From positions 1-9,644 of the forward strand of contig PWIL01000037.1 in NCBI GenBank assembly GCA_003560455.1: a DNA stretch of 9,644 bases. Direction: 5' to 3'. Each line of letters starts with the position of its first letter. Positions within the stretch are counted from its first letter, which is position 1. Under the pieces are notes generated by a model. The model had not been told where the DNA came from and did no database searches. It worked only from the letters and a program-made list of their open reading frames with translations. Below are positions 1 through 7,101 of the stretch, piece by piece. The position numbers and the translations under genes are program-made. The DNA is from Mollicutes bacterium (GTDB lineage: Bacteria; Bacillota_I; Bacilli_A; RF39; UBA660).

Positions 1-678
1 TTAGCTTCAGAAACTTGTGCTGATTGTGATGGTGCTGGCGGACATGATGTGTCTGTCTGTCCTGATTGTGGCGGTAGCGGCCATGTTGATGTTGAACAAC
101 GAACAATGTTTGGTACTTTCCGAACAAGAAGTGCTTGTCGCCGTTGTGGTGGCGCCGGTAAATCTTATCAAAGAACTTGTAAGGTTTGTCAAGGACAGGG
201 AAAAGTTAAAAAACCGAAAAAAGTTGAGGTAAAGATTCCAGCAGGAATTGATAATGGTAATCAATTGCGGATGGCTGGTCTTGGTGATGCCGGTATTAAT
301 GGCGGTCCAAATGGTGATTTATATATTGAGTTTTTGGTTGCAAAACATGCTTTATTTAAGCGTGATGGAAATAATATTATTTTAGATTTTCCGATTACAA
401 TTAGTGAAGCGGTTTTAGGAGCTAAAAAAGAGGTTCCGACTTTAGATGGAAAAGTAAAATTAGCTATTCCAGCGGGTAGTCGGACTGGTGATAAACATCG
501 TTTAAAAAATAAAGGTGTCAATTCAATAAATTCATTTGGCAAAGGTGATATGTATGTTGTTTTAAAAATTATCACCCCTAAAAATTTAAACAGAGAACAA
601 AAGAAATTGTTTAATGAATTATCGAAACTGGAAAATTATGATGAACCAGAATTTAAGAAAATCGAAAATTTTAAATAA
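1..678 (+). CDS. dnaJ: Chaperone DnaJ (Hsp40), C-terminal fragment, 5' end outside window
   Basis: Co-chaperone that stimulates the DnaK ATPase and delivers unfolded clients in the cytoplasm. The frame is open from base 1, giving 225 visible residues and a TAA stop. Four CxxCxGxG zinc-binding repeats are seen, with cysteine pairs at visible residues 6/9, 20/23, 46/49 and 60/63, followed by the two C-terminal client-binding beta domains (VKIPAGIDNG near 78, NGGPNGDLYIEF, then VPTLDGKVKLAIPAG and GKGDMYVV). Four repeats identify a type I (class A) DnaJ. The family is usually about 370-380 residues, so roughly 150 N-terminal residues (J domain with HPD, and the Gly/Phe region) lie upstream. A GTG at 49 is inside the zinc finger and is not the start. 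In Firmicutes dnaJ usually ends an hrcA-grpE-dnaK-dnaJ operon; the terminator after it fits, but the upstream genes are not visible. Confidence 0.97.
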   Translation, partial: LASETCADCDGAGGHDVSVCPDCGGSGHVDVEQRTMFGTFRTRSACRRCGGAGKSYQRTCKVCQGQGKVKKPKKVEVKIPAGIDNGNQLRMAGLGDAGINGGPNGDLYIEFLVAKHALFKRDGNNIILDFPITISEAVLGAKKEVPTLDGKVKLAIPAGSRTGDKHRLKNKGVNSINSFGKGDMYVVLKIITPKNLNREQKKLFNELSKLENYDEPEFKKIENFK

Positions 679-700
679 TCACTCTAGGGTGATTATTTTT
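676..700 (+). terminator. Rho-independent terminator of dnaJ, overlapping its stop codon
   Basis: TAATCAC (676-682) pairs with GTGATTA (689-695) in a 7-bp stem with a small CTAG-centred loop (a T-G pair may extend the stem), followed directly by TTTTT (696-700). The first three stem bases are the dnaJ TAA stop codon. The stem is A/T-rich, so strength is uncertain, but the hairpin plus T-run at the gene end is clear. Confidence 0.8.
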
Positions 701-704
701 ATTA

Positions 705-713
705 TGCTATAAT
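705..713 (+). promoter_or_regulatory. Extended -10 promoter for priA
   Basis: TGCTATAAT is a perfect TGn extension plus consensus TATAAT (708-713). No convincing -35 exists at 16-18 bases upstream; that region is the dnaJ terminator loop and stem. An extended -10 can work without one. A start site 7 bases past the hexamer falls at G720, the first base of the ribosome-binding sequence GGTGA (720-724), four bases before the ATG at 729. The predicted leader is about 9 nt. Confidence 0.7.
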
Positions 714-728
714 TAAATTGGTGATATC

Positions 729-2882
729 ATGACTGTTAATGTTTTGTTAGAAATTAAAAATATGGAATTAGATAAAACTTTTACCTATTTAGTGCCAGAG
801 CAATTGAAATCTAAGGTTGCGGTGGGCAAGAGGGTGAAAGTTCCTTTTGGCAAAAAAACTATTGTTGGTTTTGTCATGAAAAAAAGTTTAGATCAAGAAC
901 ATGATTTTGCTTTAAAAGAAATTATTGAAGTAATTGATGACCAAGTAGTTTTAAATGATGAATTATTAAAACTAGGGGAATATTTAAAAACAAAAACATT
1001 ATCAACGTTAATCCATTGTTATCAAACAATGCTGCCCGTTGGCGCCAAGGCAAGCATTAAAAACGTTATTAAAGGTGAAAAACCAAAATATTTAAAGATT
1101 AAAAAAGATGTTATTAATCAAAAAATAAGTGAAAAAGGCCAAGCAGTATTAGATCTTTTTCAAGAAAATGAATATATTAGTAAAAAAGAGGCTAATAAAA
1201 TATCAACATCAGCCGTTAAAACCTTATTGAAAAATAAAATAGTAATTGAAATTGAAGAACCTAAGTTAAAAAAAGAATTACAAAGAAATAATTTTAATTT
1301 AACTATTGAGCAAAAAGAATGTTTAAAATTAATTTTAAAAAAGCAAACTATTTTTCATCCCTTCTTATTACATGGAGTAACAGGGAGTGGGAAAACAGAA
1401 ATATATTTACAAACAGCTAAGAAAGTATTACAAGAAGGAAAAAGCATTATTGTATTAGTACCAGAAATAAGTTTAACGCCACAAATTGTTGAAAGATTTG
1501 TTAATCATTTTGGCGAGCAAGTTGCAGTTTTTCATAGTGGTTTATCGCCGGCTGAAAAATATTTAGAATATCAAAAAATCTTAAAAGGTCAGGTTAAAAT
1601 TGTTGTTGGAGCAAGAAGTGCTATTTTTGTTCCTTTAAAAAAAATAGGTTTAATTGTTGTTGATGAAGAACACTCATTAACATATAAACAAGATAATATG
1701 CCCCGTTATCACGCCCTTGATGTGGCAATATGGCGGGGTCAATATCATAAATGTCCGGTAATATTAGCTAGTGCCACCCCAAGTATTGAAAGTTATACAC
1801 GAGCACAATTAGGAATTTATACATTACTAGAAATGCCAAAACCAATTAATCAATTAACAAAAGAAATTGAAATTATTGATATGAAAGATGAACTAAGAAA
1901 AGGTCAGCGATATTTATCAAAAAAATTATTAAAAAATATTCAACAAAAAATAGAAAAAAACGAACAAGTAATTTTATTTTTAAATCGACGGGGTTATTCA
2001 ACAACGTTAGTTTGTATTGATTGCGGGGCGGTTGTAAAATGTCCGCATTGTGAAATTTCTTTAACCTATCATAAGCAAAGAGAAACGCTAGAATGCCATT
2101 ATTGTCAGTATAAACAAAAAATAATTACTAAATGTGCGGTTTGTGAAAAAGGAAAACTAAGGCATTTTGGTTTAGGAACCCAAAAATTAGCGGAAATAGT
2201 TATCAATGAAATCTCTGGTGCAAAAGTTATTCGGATGGATGTTGATACAACTAGAAAAAGGGGCAGTCATGCAAAAATTATTCAAGATTTTGCATCGGAA
2301 AAATATAACATTTTAATTGGTACGCAAATGATATCAAAAGGATTAGATTTTTTAAATGTTACTTTAGTTGGTATTATTAATGGTGATGCTAGTCTAAATC
2401 TGCCCGATTTTCGCAGTTCTGAAAGAACCTTTCAATTAATAAATCAAGTTGCTGGTCGTGGCGGACGAGCAGAAAAATCCGGAAAAGTTATTTTGCAATG
2501 TTTTAATCCGGATCATTATAGTATCAAATATGCTTTAGAAAATAATTACCAAAAATTTTATGACGAAGAAATTAAAATGCGAAAAGTCTTGAATTATCCG
2601 CCATTTGTGAATCTGACTTTAATTAAAGTTTCGGCAGCGGATCCAAAATATTTATTTACTGAAGCGACTAAAATAGCTAATATTTTTGCTAAAAATAAAA
2701 GATTAGAAGTTTTAGGTCCGGTAAAAGATACTGTTTTTCGTGTTAACAAAAGACATTATGCCAATATAATTATTAAATATCAATACAAAGCCGATATTGT
2801 TTATGAATTAAATTATTTACAACAATTAAATATAAAGAAGAATCTAAAAATTGATATTGATATAAATCCTTTGCGAGTGTAG
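729..2882 (+). CDS. priA: Primosomal protein N', replication-restart helicase PriA
   Basis: 3'-to-5' superfamily 2 DNA helicase that recognises stalled forks and D-loops and reloads the replicative helicase. The 717-residue product matches family size (E. coli 732). N-terminal DNA-binding region about 1-105 (MELDKTFTYLVP near 12); Walker A GVTGSGKT at 216-223; DEEH box at 312-315; motif III region SATPS near 348. The inserted zinc module has four CxxC pairs at C429/C432, C438/C441, C456/C459 and C469/C472. Helicase motifs GTQMISKGLDF (531-541) and QVAGRGGR (573-580) follow; the last is more often QVAGRAGR. ATG at 729 is chosen because GGTGA lies at 720-724 and the family N-terminus begins there. 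It stands behind its own promoter, 46 bases before the fmt start region. In Bacillus the usual order is priA-def-fmt; def is absent between priA and fmt here. Confidence 0.98.
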   Translation: MTVNVLLEIKNMELDKTFTYLVPEQLKSKVAVGKRVKVPFGKKTIVGFVMKKSLDQEHDFALKEIIEVIDDQVVLNDELLKLGEYLKTKTLSTLIHCYQTMLPVGAKASIKNVIKGEKPKYLKIKKDVINQKISEKGQAVLDLFQENEYISKKEANKISTSAVKTLLKNKIVIEIEEPKLKKELQRNNFNLTIEQKECLKLILKKQTIFHPFLLHGVTGSGKTEIYLQTAKKVLQEGKSIIVLVPEISLTPQIVERFVNHFGEQVAVFHSGLSPAEKYLEYQKILKGQVKIVVGARSAIFVPLKKIGLIVVDEEHSLTYKQDNMPRYHALDVAIWRGQYHKCPVILASATPSIESYTRAQLGIYTLLEMPKPINQLTKEIEIIDMKDELRKGQRYLSKKLLKNIQQKIEKNEQVILFLNRRGYSTTLVCIDCGAVVKCPHCEISLTYHKQRETLECHYCQYKQKIITKCAVCEKGKLRHFGLGTQKLAEIVINEISGAKVIRMDVDTTRKRGSHAKIIQDFASEKYNILIGTQMISKGLDFLNVTLVGIINGDASLNLPDFRSSERTFQLINQVAGRGGRAEKSGKVILQCFNPDHYSIKYALENNYQKFYDEEIKMRKVLNYPPFVNLTLIKVSAADPKYLFTEATKIANIFAKNKRLEVLGPVKDTVFRVNKRHYANIIIKYQYKADIVYELNYLQQLNIKKNLKIDIDINPLRV

Positions 2883-2899
2883 TAAAAAAAAGTTGACTA

Positions 2900-2908
2900 T
2901 GTTAAAAT
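2900..2908 (+). promoter_or_regulatory. Probable extended -10 promoter for fmt
   Basis: TGTTAAAAT gives TGn plus TAAAAT (2903-2908), one mismatch from consensus, in the 42-base priA-fmt gap. No -35 is seen at proper spacing. A start 7 bases downstream would be A2915, the first base of the Shine-Dalgarno AGGTGA (2915-2920), giving a leader near 10 nt before the ATG at 2925. Because no terminator follows priA, fmt may also be read through from the priA promoter. Confidence 0.55.
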
Positions 2909-2924
2909 AAAATTAGGTGATTGA

Positions 2925-3881
2925 ATGGAATTAACAAAAATGATTGGCTCAAAGAAATTGCGAATTGTATTTATGGGAACTCCTAAATTTGCAGTTCCAA
3001 TATTAGATGTTTTAATTGAGTTAGTTGGTGTGCGGGCGGTTGTTACCCAACCGAGTCGTTTAAAAAAAGATGGTCAATATATCAGTCCTCCAGTAAAACA
3101 AGTAGCTGATAAGCATTTAATTTTGGTTTTACAGCCAGAAGATATTAAAGAAAATATGGTTGAAATATTATCATTGGAACCAAATTTAATTATTACTTGT
3201 GCTTATGGTCAAATTTTACCTAAAGAAATTTTAGAATATCCAAAATATGGTTGTATTAATATCCATGCTTCTTTGCTTCCTAAGTTAAGGGGCGGAGCGC
3301 CAATTCAACGGGCGATTATCAAAGGCTTTGAAAAAACAGGCGTTACGATTATGATGATGGACCAAGGTTTGGATAGTGGTGATATTATTGCTAGTCGAGA
3401 AATTACAATTAGTGATGAAGATAACGCTTCTAGTTTGCATGATAAATTAAGTTTATTAGGACGAGATTTATTATTAGAAACTTTACCTGATGTTATTAAT
3501 CAAACAGCTAAATTGACACCGCAAAACCGAGAAGAAGCAACATATGCATTAACTTTAACAGCTAAAGACGAAAAAATAGATTTTCATAAAACCGCTCGTG
3601 AGGTATTTAATCAAATAAGAGGGTTGTCTGAATATCCAGGCGCTTATTGTTTGTTTAATGATAAAAGATTAAAAATTTATCAAGCAAGATTAAGTACAAA
3701 TTTTTTTGAAGAAGCGTTACCTGGCGAAATAACAGCTATTTATGAAGATGGTATTGGTGTTAAAACCGGTAATCGGGAAATTATTTTAGAAAAAGTTAAA
3801 TTAGAAGGAAAAAATATGATGTCAGCCGCTGAATTTGCAAAAGGTCAGCAAGAAAATATAATTGGCAAACTTTTAAAGTAG
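2925..3881 (+). CDS. fmt: Methionyl-tRNA formyltransferase
   Basis: Transfers a formyl group from 10-formyl-tetrahydrofolate to Met-tRNAfMet, making the initiator tRNA. The 318-residue length is normal. The N-terminal formyltransferase domain carries the expected catalytic set N112, H114 (NIHASLLPKLRGGAPI, 112-127) and D150 (TGVTIMMMDQGLDSGD, 138-153), equivalent to Asn108, His110 and Asp146 of E. coli Fmt. The C-terminal OB-like tRNA-binding domain spans about 205-315. ATG at 2925 is preferred over a downstream ATG at 2940 because AGGTGA (2915-2920) is correctly spaced only for the first. One oddity: the tRNA-contacting loop, usually QPDRPxGRG, reads QPSRLKKDG at 42-50. The following membrane-protein gene has its ribosome-binding site on the fmt stop codon, so the two are probably co-transcribed. 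No def lies alongside. Confidence 0.96.
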   Translation: MELTKMIGSKKLRIVFMGTPKFAVPILDVLIELVGVRAVVTQPSRLKKDGQYISPPVKQVADKHLILVLQPEDIKENMVEILSLEPNLIITCAYGQILPKEILEYPKYGCINIHASLLPKLRGGAPIQRAIIKGFEKTGVTIMMMDQGLDSGDIIASREITISDEDNASSLHDKLSLLGRDLLLETLPDVINQTAKLTPQNREEATYALTLTAKDEKIDFHKTAREVFNQIRGLSEYPGAYCLFNDKRLKIYQARLSTNFFEEALPGEITAIYEDGIGVKTGNREIILEKVKLEGKNMMSAAEFAKGQQENIIGKLLK

Positions 3882-3889
3882 GTGAATAT

Positions 3890-4480
3890 ATGCAAAAAAA
3901 TATCGAAAAATTTAAAGAATTTTGGGAAGATCGAAAAAAAAGAGCAATTATGATTTTAACTGGCTATGCTATTTTTTTCATAATAGTGTTACTAGTTTTT
4001 TTACCACGTACTCAGATGCCAGAACCATTACCAACTACAATTGAAGAAGAAGAAATTGTTGAAAAAGAAGGAAGACAATGGTTTATTGGTGATTATCAAA
4101 AGCGTTTATTAATTGAAACGGAAGCAGAAGTGTTGGATAAAGAAATTTTATTTATTGACGATGTTCCGCAATTAACTGAAGAACAGGAATTAGAAATTGT
4201 TTATGATGCATTATATTTTGATATTGAAAAAATTAAGGAAATAATTGATGTTTCGATTTTAGTTGCTAGAAACACTAATTTTATTGAAAACTATGATGAG
4301 GAACTTTATTTTTTATCAGGTGAGCAGGTTTCTGAAATAATGCCTGATGGTGATTTTGAATTAGAATTAAACTTGAAAATTCGTAATGATAAAATTATTG
4401 AAGTAGAATTTAGTTTTTTTGATGATTATAATGATATAACAAATTTAAAAATTATTTATAGTGAAATAATCGCTGAATAA
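3890..4480 (+). CDS. Single-pass membrane protein of unknown function
   Basis: I do not recognise a family. The 196-residue product has a lysine/arginine-rich N-terminus (RKKR at 15-18), one strongly hydrophobic segment at about 19-39 ending in FLPR, then an acidic region (EEEE at 52-55) and a roughly 150-residue soluble part with alternating beta-like and helical stretches. The positive-inside rule suggests a cytoplasmic N-terminus and an external C-terminal domain. There is no cysteine anywhere, so it is not a lipoprotein, and no obvious signal peptidase site, so a signal anchor is more likely. The C-terminal pattern (LELNLKIRNDKIIEVEF near 158) resembles small extracytoplasmic beta domains, but that is only an impression. 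AGGTGA (3880-3885) overlaps the fmt stop and sets the ATG. It lies 8 bases after fmt and is closed by a terminator, so it looks like the last gene of the priA/fmt unit. Codon use matches its neighbours. Confidence 0.85.
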   Translation: MQKNIEKFKEFWEDRKKRAIMILTGYAIFFIIVLLVFLPRTQMPEPLPTTIEEEEIVEKEGRQWFIGDYQKRLLIETEAEVLDKEILFIDDVPQLTEEQELEIVYDALYFDIEKIKEIIDVSILVARNTNFIENYDEELYFLSGEQVSEIMPDGDFELELNLKIRNDKIIEVEFSFFDDYNDITNLKIIYSEIIAE

Positions 4481-4494
4481 AATTCAGCTTTTTT
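4472..4494 (+). terminator. Rho-independent terminator overlapping the membrane-protein stop codon
   Basis: GCTGAAT (4472-4478) pairs with ATTCAGC (4482-4488) in a perfect 7-bp stem with an AAA loop (or a 6-bp stem with 5-base loop), followed by TTTTTT (4489-4494). The last codons of the gene and the first base of its TAA stop (4478-4480) form the left arm; the other two stop bases are in the loop. It separates the priA-fmt unit from ruvA. Confidence 0.88.
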
Positions 4495-4502
4495 CTTCGC
4501 CA

Positions 4503-4532
4503 TTGACAAGAACATATGTTTTGGTGTATATT
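4503..4532 (+). promoter_or_regulatory. Sigma-A type promoter for the ruvA-ruvB-queA-miaA cluster
   Basis: Consensus -35 TTGACA (4503-4508), an 18-base spacer, and -10 TATATT (4527-4532). It is the only one of the four promoters here with a recognisable -35. A start 7 bases past the -10 falls on A4539, the first base of the strong Shine-Dalgarno AGGAGG (4539-4544), four bases before the ruvA ATG at 4549. The predicted leader is about 10 nt. Confidence 0.82.
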
Positions 4533-4548
4533 GAAATAAGGAGGAGTT

Positions 4549-5085
4549 ATGTATAGTTATTTAAATGGAGTAGTAACAGAAATATTGCCAGAGGGCGTTA
4601 CGTTAGAAATAAATGAAATTGGCTATTTTATTCGTTGTGCAAATCCTTATCAATTTGTTTTAGGTGAAAAGAAAAAAGTATATATTTACCAATTAGTACG
4701 CGAAGATGAAATTAGTTTATATGGGTTTTTAGAAAGAGAAAAATTAGTCTTATTTTTAAAATTAATTAGCGTTAAGGGTTTAGGTCCAAAAATGGCACTG
4801 CCCATTTTTGCTAAAGCTAGTTCCGAAGAAATTGTCAAGGCAATTGAAAATGCTGATCTTAATTTTTTAATTAAATTTCCGAAAATAGGCGAAAAAATTG
4901 CTAAACAAATTATTTTAGATTTAAAAGGTGGTTTAGTTAAAGAAACTGGAATGAATGACCAAGAATTAATTGCGACCTTACAAAGTTTGGGCTATAGCAA
5001 AAAGCAAATTAATAAAATTTTGCCCGAAATTGATTCGCAAAAATCATTAGAAGAAAAATTAAAAGAGGCATTAAAACTATTATAG
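4549..5085 (+). CDS. ruvA: Holliday junction branch migration complex subunit RuvA
   Basis: Tetrameric protein that binds four-way junctions and positions RuvB rings for branch migration in recombinational repair. The 178-residue product is somewhat shorter than E. coli RuvA (203). Domain I (OB fold) spans about 1-62, opening with MYSYLNGVVTEI. Domain II has two helix-hairpin-helix motifs, VKGLGPKMA (75-83) and FPKIGEKIAKQIILDLK (110-126). A short linker (about 130-136) leads to domain III, the RuvB-binding three-helix bundle (137-178, with LQSLGYSKKQI at 144-154). The shortening is mostly in the linker. AGGAGG at 4539 sets the ATG. ruvB follows after 11 bases and its ribosome-binding site overlaps the ruvA stop, as expected for a co-translated pair. 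Confidence 0.97.
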   Translation: MYSYLNGVVTEILPEGVTLEINEIGYFIRCANPYQFVLGEKKKVYIYQLVREDEISLYGFLEREKLVLFLKLISVKGLGPKMALPIFAKASSEEIVKAIENADLNFLIKFPKIGEKIAKQIILDLKGGLVKETGMNDQELIATLQSLGYSKKQINKILPEIDSQKSLEEKLKEALKLL

Positions 5086-5096
5086 GAGATGATAAA

Positions 5097-6098
5097 ATGA
5101 GTCGTTTAGTCGATCCGGAAATTAAAAAAGAAGATATTGATTTAAAATTAAGGCCGCAAACTTTAGATGAATATATTGGTCAAACTGAAATGAAAGAAAA
5201 TTTTTCAGTTTTTATTAAGGCTGCAAAAATGCGGGAAGAAGCACTTGACCACGTTCTTTTTTACGGTCCGCCAGGTTTAGGAAAAACCACAATGGCCCAT
5301 ATTATTGCTAATGAAATGGGCGGCGAAATAAAAACAATTAGTGGTCCCGCTATTGATAAAGTAGGAGATATTGCGGCTATTTTGTCATCATTGGAAACAG
5401 GCGATATCTTATTTATTGATGAAATTCATCGCATTCCTAAATTTGTTGAAGAGGTTTTATATTCAGCCATGGAAGATTATGTTTTAGATATTATGGTTGG
5501 TGATGTTACTAGCCGAAATGTTCGGATTGAACTGCCCCCTTTTACTTTAGTTGGGGCAACTACGCGTTATGGTGATTTAACCAGCCCATTACGTGATCGT
5601 TTTGGGATTGTTGCAAAATTAGATTATTATACGCAAACTGAATTAGAAGAAATTATTCAACGAACAAGTCGTGTTTTAGATGTTGAAATTGTTGCAGATG
5701 CAATTGCTGAATTAGCAAAACGTAGTCGAGGAACACCACGAATTGCTAACCGGTTATTTAAAAGAGTTAGTGATTTTGCTTTAGTATATGAAACAGGAAA
5801 AATTAATAAAAAGATTTGTCAGCAAGCTTTAGATAAATTAAAAGTAGATCAACATGGTTTAGATAGTGTTGATTATCATTTATTAAAGGCAATTGTTGAA
5901 AAGTTTAATGGTGGTCCAGTTGGAATTGAAGCAATTGCGGCTAGTATTGGTGAAGAATCAGTCACGATTGAAGATGTTTACGAGCCATTTTTATTACAAC
6001 ATGGTTTTTTAAAAAGAACGGGCAGAGGTCGTTGTGTAACCGAAAAAGCATATGAACATTTACAAATTAAAAAGGAGTGTTTAGGTGAAGACAAGTGA
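5097..6098 (+). CDS. ruvB: Holliday junction branch migration ATPase RuvB
   Basis: AAA+ motor that forms hexameric rings and pulls DNA through the RuvA-bound junction. The 333-residue length is normal (E. coli 336). Seen: N-terminal LRPQTLDEYIGQ (18-29), Walker A GPPGLGKT (57-64), Walker B ILFIDEIH (104-111), sensor 1 region GATTR (153-157), arginine-finger region SPLRDRFG (163-170), sensor 2 GTPRIANR (212-219), and a C-terminal winged helix ending near GFLKRTGRGR. Two local departures from the common sequence are visible: the hairpin region reads GDVTSRNVR (135-143) where GEGPAARS-like is usual, and GATTR is followed by YGDL rather than AGLL or AGSL. The core catalytic residues are intact. 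AGGAG (5084-5088) sets the ATG. The TGA stop at 6096-6098 lies inside the queA start region. Confidence 0.98.
   Translation: MSRLVDPEIKKEDIDLKLRPQTLDEYIGQTEMKENFSVFIKAAKMREEALDHVLFYGPPGLGKTTMAHIIANEMGGEIKTISGPAIDKVGDIAAILSSLETGDILFIDEIHRIPKFVEEVLYSAMEDYVLDIMVGDVTSRNVRIELPPFTLVGATTRYGDLTSPLRDRFGIVAKLDYYTQTELEEIIQRTSRVLDVEIVADAIAELAKRSRGTPRIANRLFKRVSDFALVYETGKINKKICQQALDKLKVDQHGLDSVDYHLLKAIVEKFNGGPVGIEAIAASIGEESVTIEDVYEPFLLQHGFLKRTGRGRCVTEKAYEHLQIKKECLGEDK
6071..6077 (+). promoter_or_regulatory. Shine-Dalgarno site fixing the GTG start of queA
   Basis: AAAGGAG lies inside the 3' end of ruvB, 7 bases before GTG at 6085. It decides the queA start: the family N-terminus (DFDYDLP) begins five codons downstream, and no in-frame ATG is available there. 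It implies that ribosomes load on queA before ruvB translation is finished. Confidence 0.8.
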
Positions 6099-7101
6099 TT
6101 TTGATTATGATTTGCCAAAAGATTTAATCGCCCAAACACCACTTGTGAAGAGAGAAGAATCAAAATTATTAATTTTAAATCGTCAAACTGGTTTGTTAGT
6201 GCATGAAAAATTTAAAAATATTATTGATTATTTAGAAGCTGGTGATGTTTTAGTTTTAAATAATACCAAAGTTATCCCAGCGCGTTTAATTGGTGAAAAG
6301 AATACCAAAGCAAAAATTGAATTATTATTAATTAAGGAAGTTGCAAAAGATATTTGGGAATGTTTAGTAAAACCAGTTAAGCGAATTAAAGTTGGGACAG
6401 AATTAAAATTTGGGGAAATGTTAATTGGTGAATGTGTTGCTAAAAAAGAAGAGGGAATAGCTTTGTTTAAATTTAAATATGAAGGTGTTTTTTTAGAAGT
6501 GCTAGAACAACTAGGCGATATGCCCCTGCCACCATATATTACTGAAAAATTAGAAAAAAAAGAGCGATATCAAACAGTTTATGCTAAAGAAGATGGCAGT
6601 GTGGCGGCGCCAACAGCAGGCTTGCATTTTACTGATGAAATAATCAGGGGATTAAAAAAGAAAAAGGTTGAAATCATCACAATTACTTTGCATGTTGGAA
6701 TTGGCACTTTTCGGCCAATTACCGTTGAAAATCCTTTAGAACATAAAATGCATGCGGAGTTTTATCAAGTTGATGACGAAACAGTAAGAGCATTAAATTT
6801 GGCTAAAAAAAATAACAAAAGAATAATCAGCGTTGGAACAACTACTACGAGAACATTAGAAACGATTTATAATGATGGTTTGTTTTTAGCTAAAAGTGGT
6901 TGGACTGATCTATTTATTTATCCGGGCTATCGATTTCAAGCAATTGATGGTTTGTTAACTAATTTTCATCTACCAAAATCTACGTTATTAATGTTAGTTA
7001 GTGCTTTTTCAAGTCGTGAATATATTTTAAATGCTTATCAGGAGGCAGTATCCCAAAAGTATCGGTTTTTTTCTTTTGGTGATGCGATGTTAATTATATG
7101 A
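6085..7101 (+). CDS. queA: S-adenosylmethionine:tRNA ribosyltransferase-isomerase
   Basis: Transfers and rearranges the ribosyl moiety of S-adenosylmethionine onto preQ1 already inserted at position 34 of tRNAs with a GUN anticodon, making epoxyqueuosine. The 338 residues match the family. Signatures seen: DFDYDLPKDLIAQTPL (5-20), AGDVLVLNNTKVIPARL (52-68), GSVAAPTAGLHFT (171-183), HVGIGTFRPI (203-212), GTTTTRTLE (251-259), and C-terminal TDLFIYPGY, LLTNFHLPKSTLLMLVSAF and FSFGDAML. It starts at GTG inside ruvB, giving a 14-base overlap, and its TGA stop overlaps the miaA ATG. In many Firmicutes ruvA-ruvB-queA is followed by tgt, which supplies its substrate; here miaA occupies that place, so tgt must lie elsewhere if queuosine is made. 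This is one of three genes here that show TGA is a real stop codon. Confidence 0.98.
   Translation: MKTSDFDYDLPKDLIAQTPLVKREESKLLILNRQTGLLVHEKFKNIIDYLEAGDVLVLNNTKVIPARLIGEKNTKAKIELLLIKEVAKDIWECLVKPVKRIKVGTELKFGEMLIGECVAKKEEGIALFKFKYEGVFLEVLEQLGDMPLPPYITEKLEKKERYQTVYAKEDGSVAAPTAGLHFTDEIIRGLKKKKVEIITITLHVGIGTFRPITVENPLEHKMHAEFYQVDDETVRALNLAKKNNKRIISVGTTTTRTLETIYNDGLFLAKSGWTDLFIYPGYRFQAIDGLLTNFHLPKSTLLMLVSAFSSREYILNAYQEAVSQKYRFFSFGDAMLII

Noticed and set aside
49..51. GTG as the start of the first gene
   Set aside because: The frame is open from base 1 and the upstream codons encode the first two CxxC pairs of the DnaJ zinc finger, so the GTG is an internal valine.
17..232. 71-codon + strand frame beginning with a hydrophobic stretch
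   Set aside because: An alternative frame of the DnaJ zinc-finger coding region; the hydrophobic look comes from shifted Gly/Cys codons.
261..575. 104-codon open frame on the - strand
   Set aside because: Antisense to the DnaJ client-binding domains; a codon-bias shadow.
2893..2898. TTGACT as a -35 box for fmt
   Set aside because: It is only 4 bases from the TAAAAT -10, and at 16-18 bases downstream there is no -10, only the ribosome-binding site. Likely chance.
6096..6098. TGA read as tryptophan (Mycoplasma code)
   Set aside because: TGA ends ruvB, queA and miaA at their normal C-termini and never occurs inside a frame; tryptophans are TGG.
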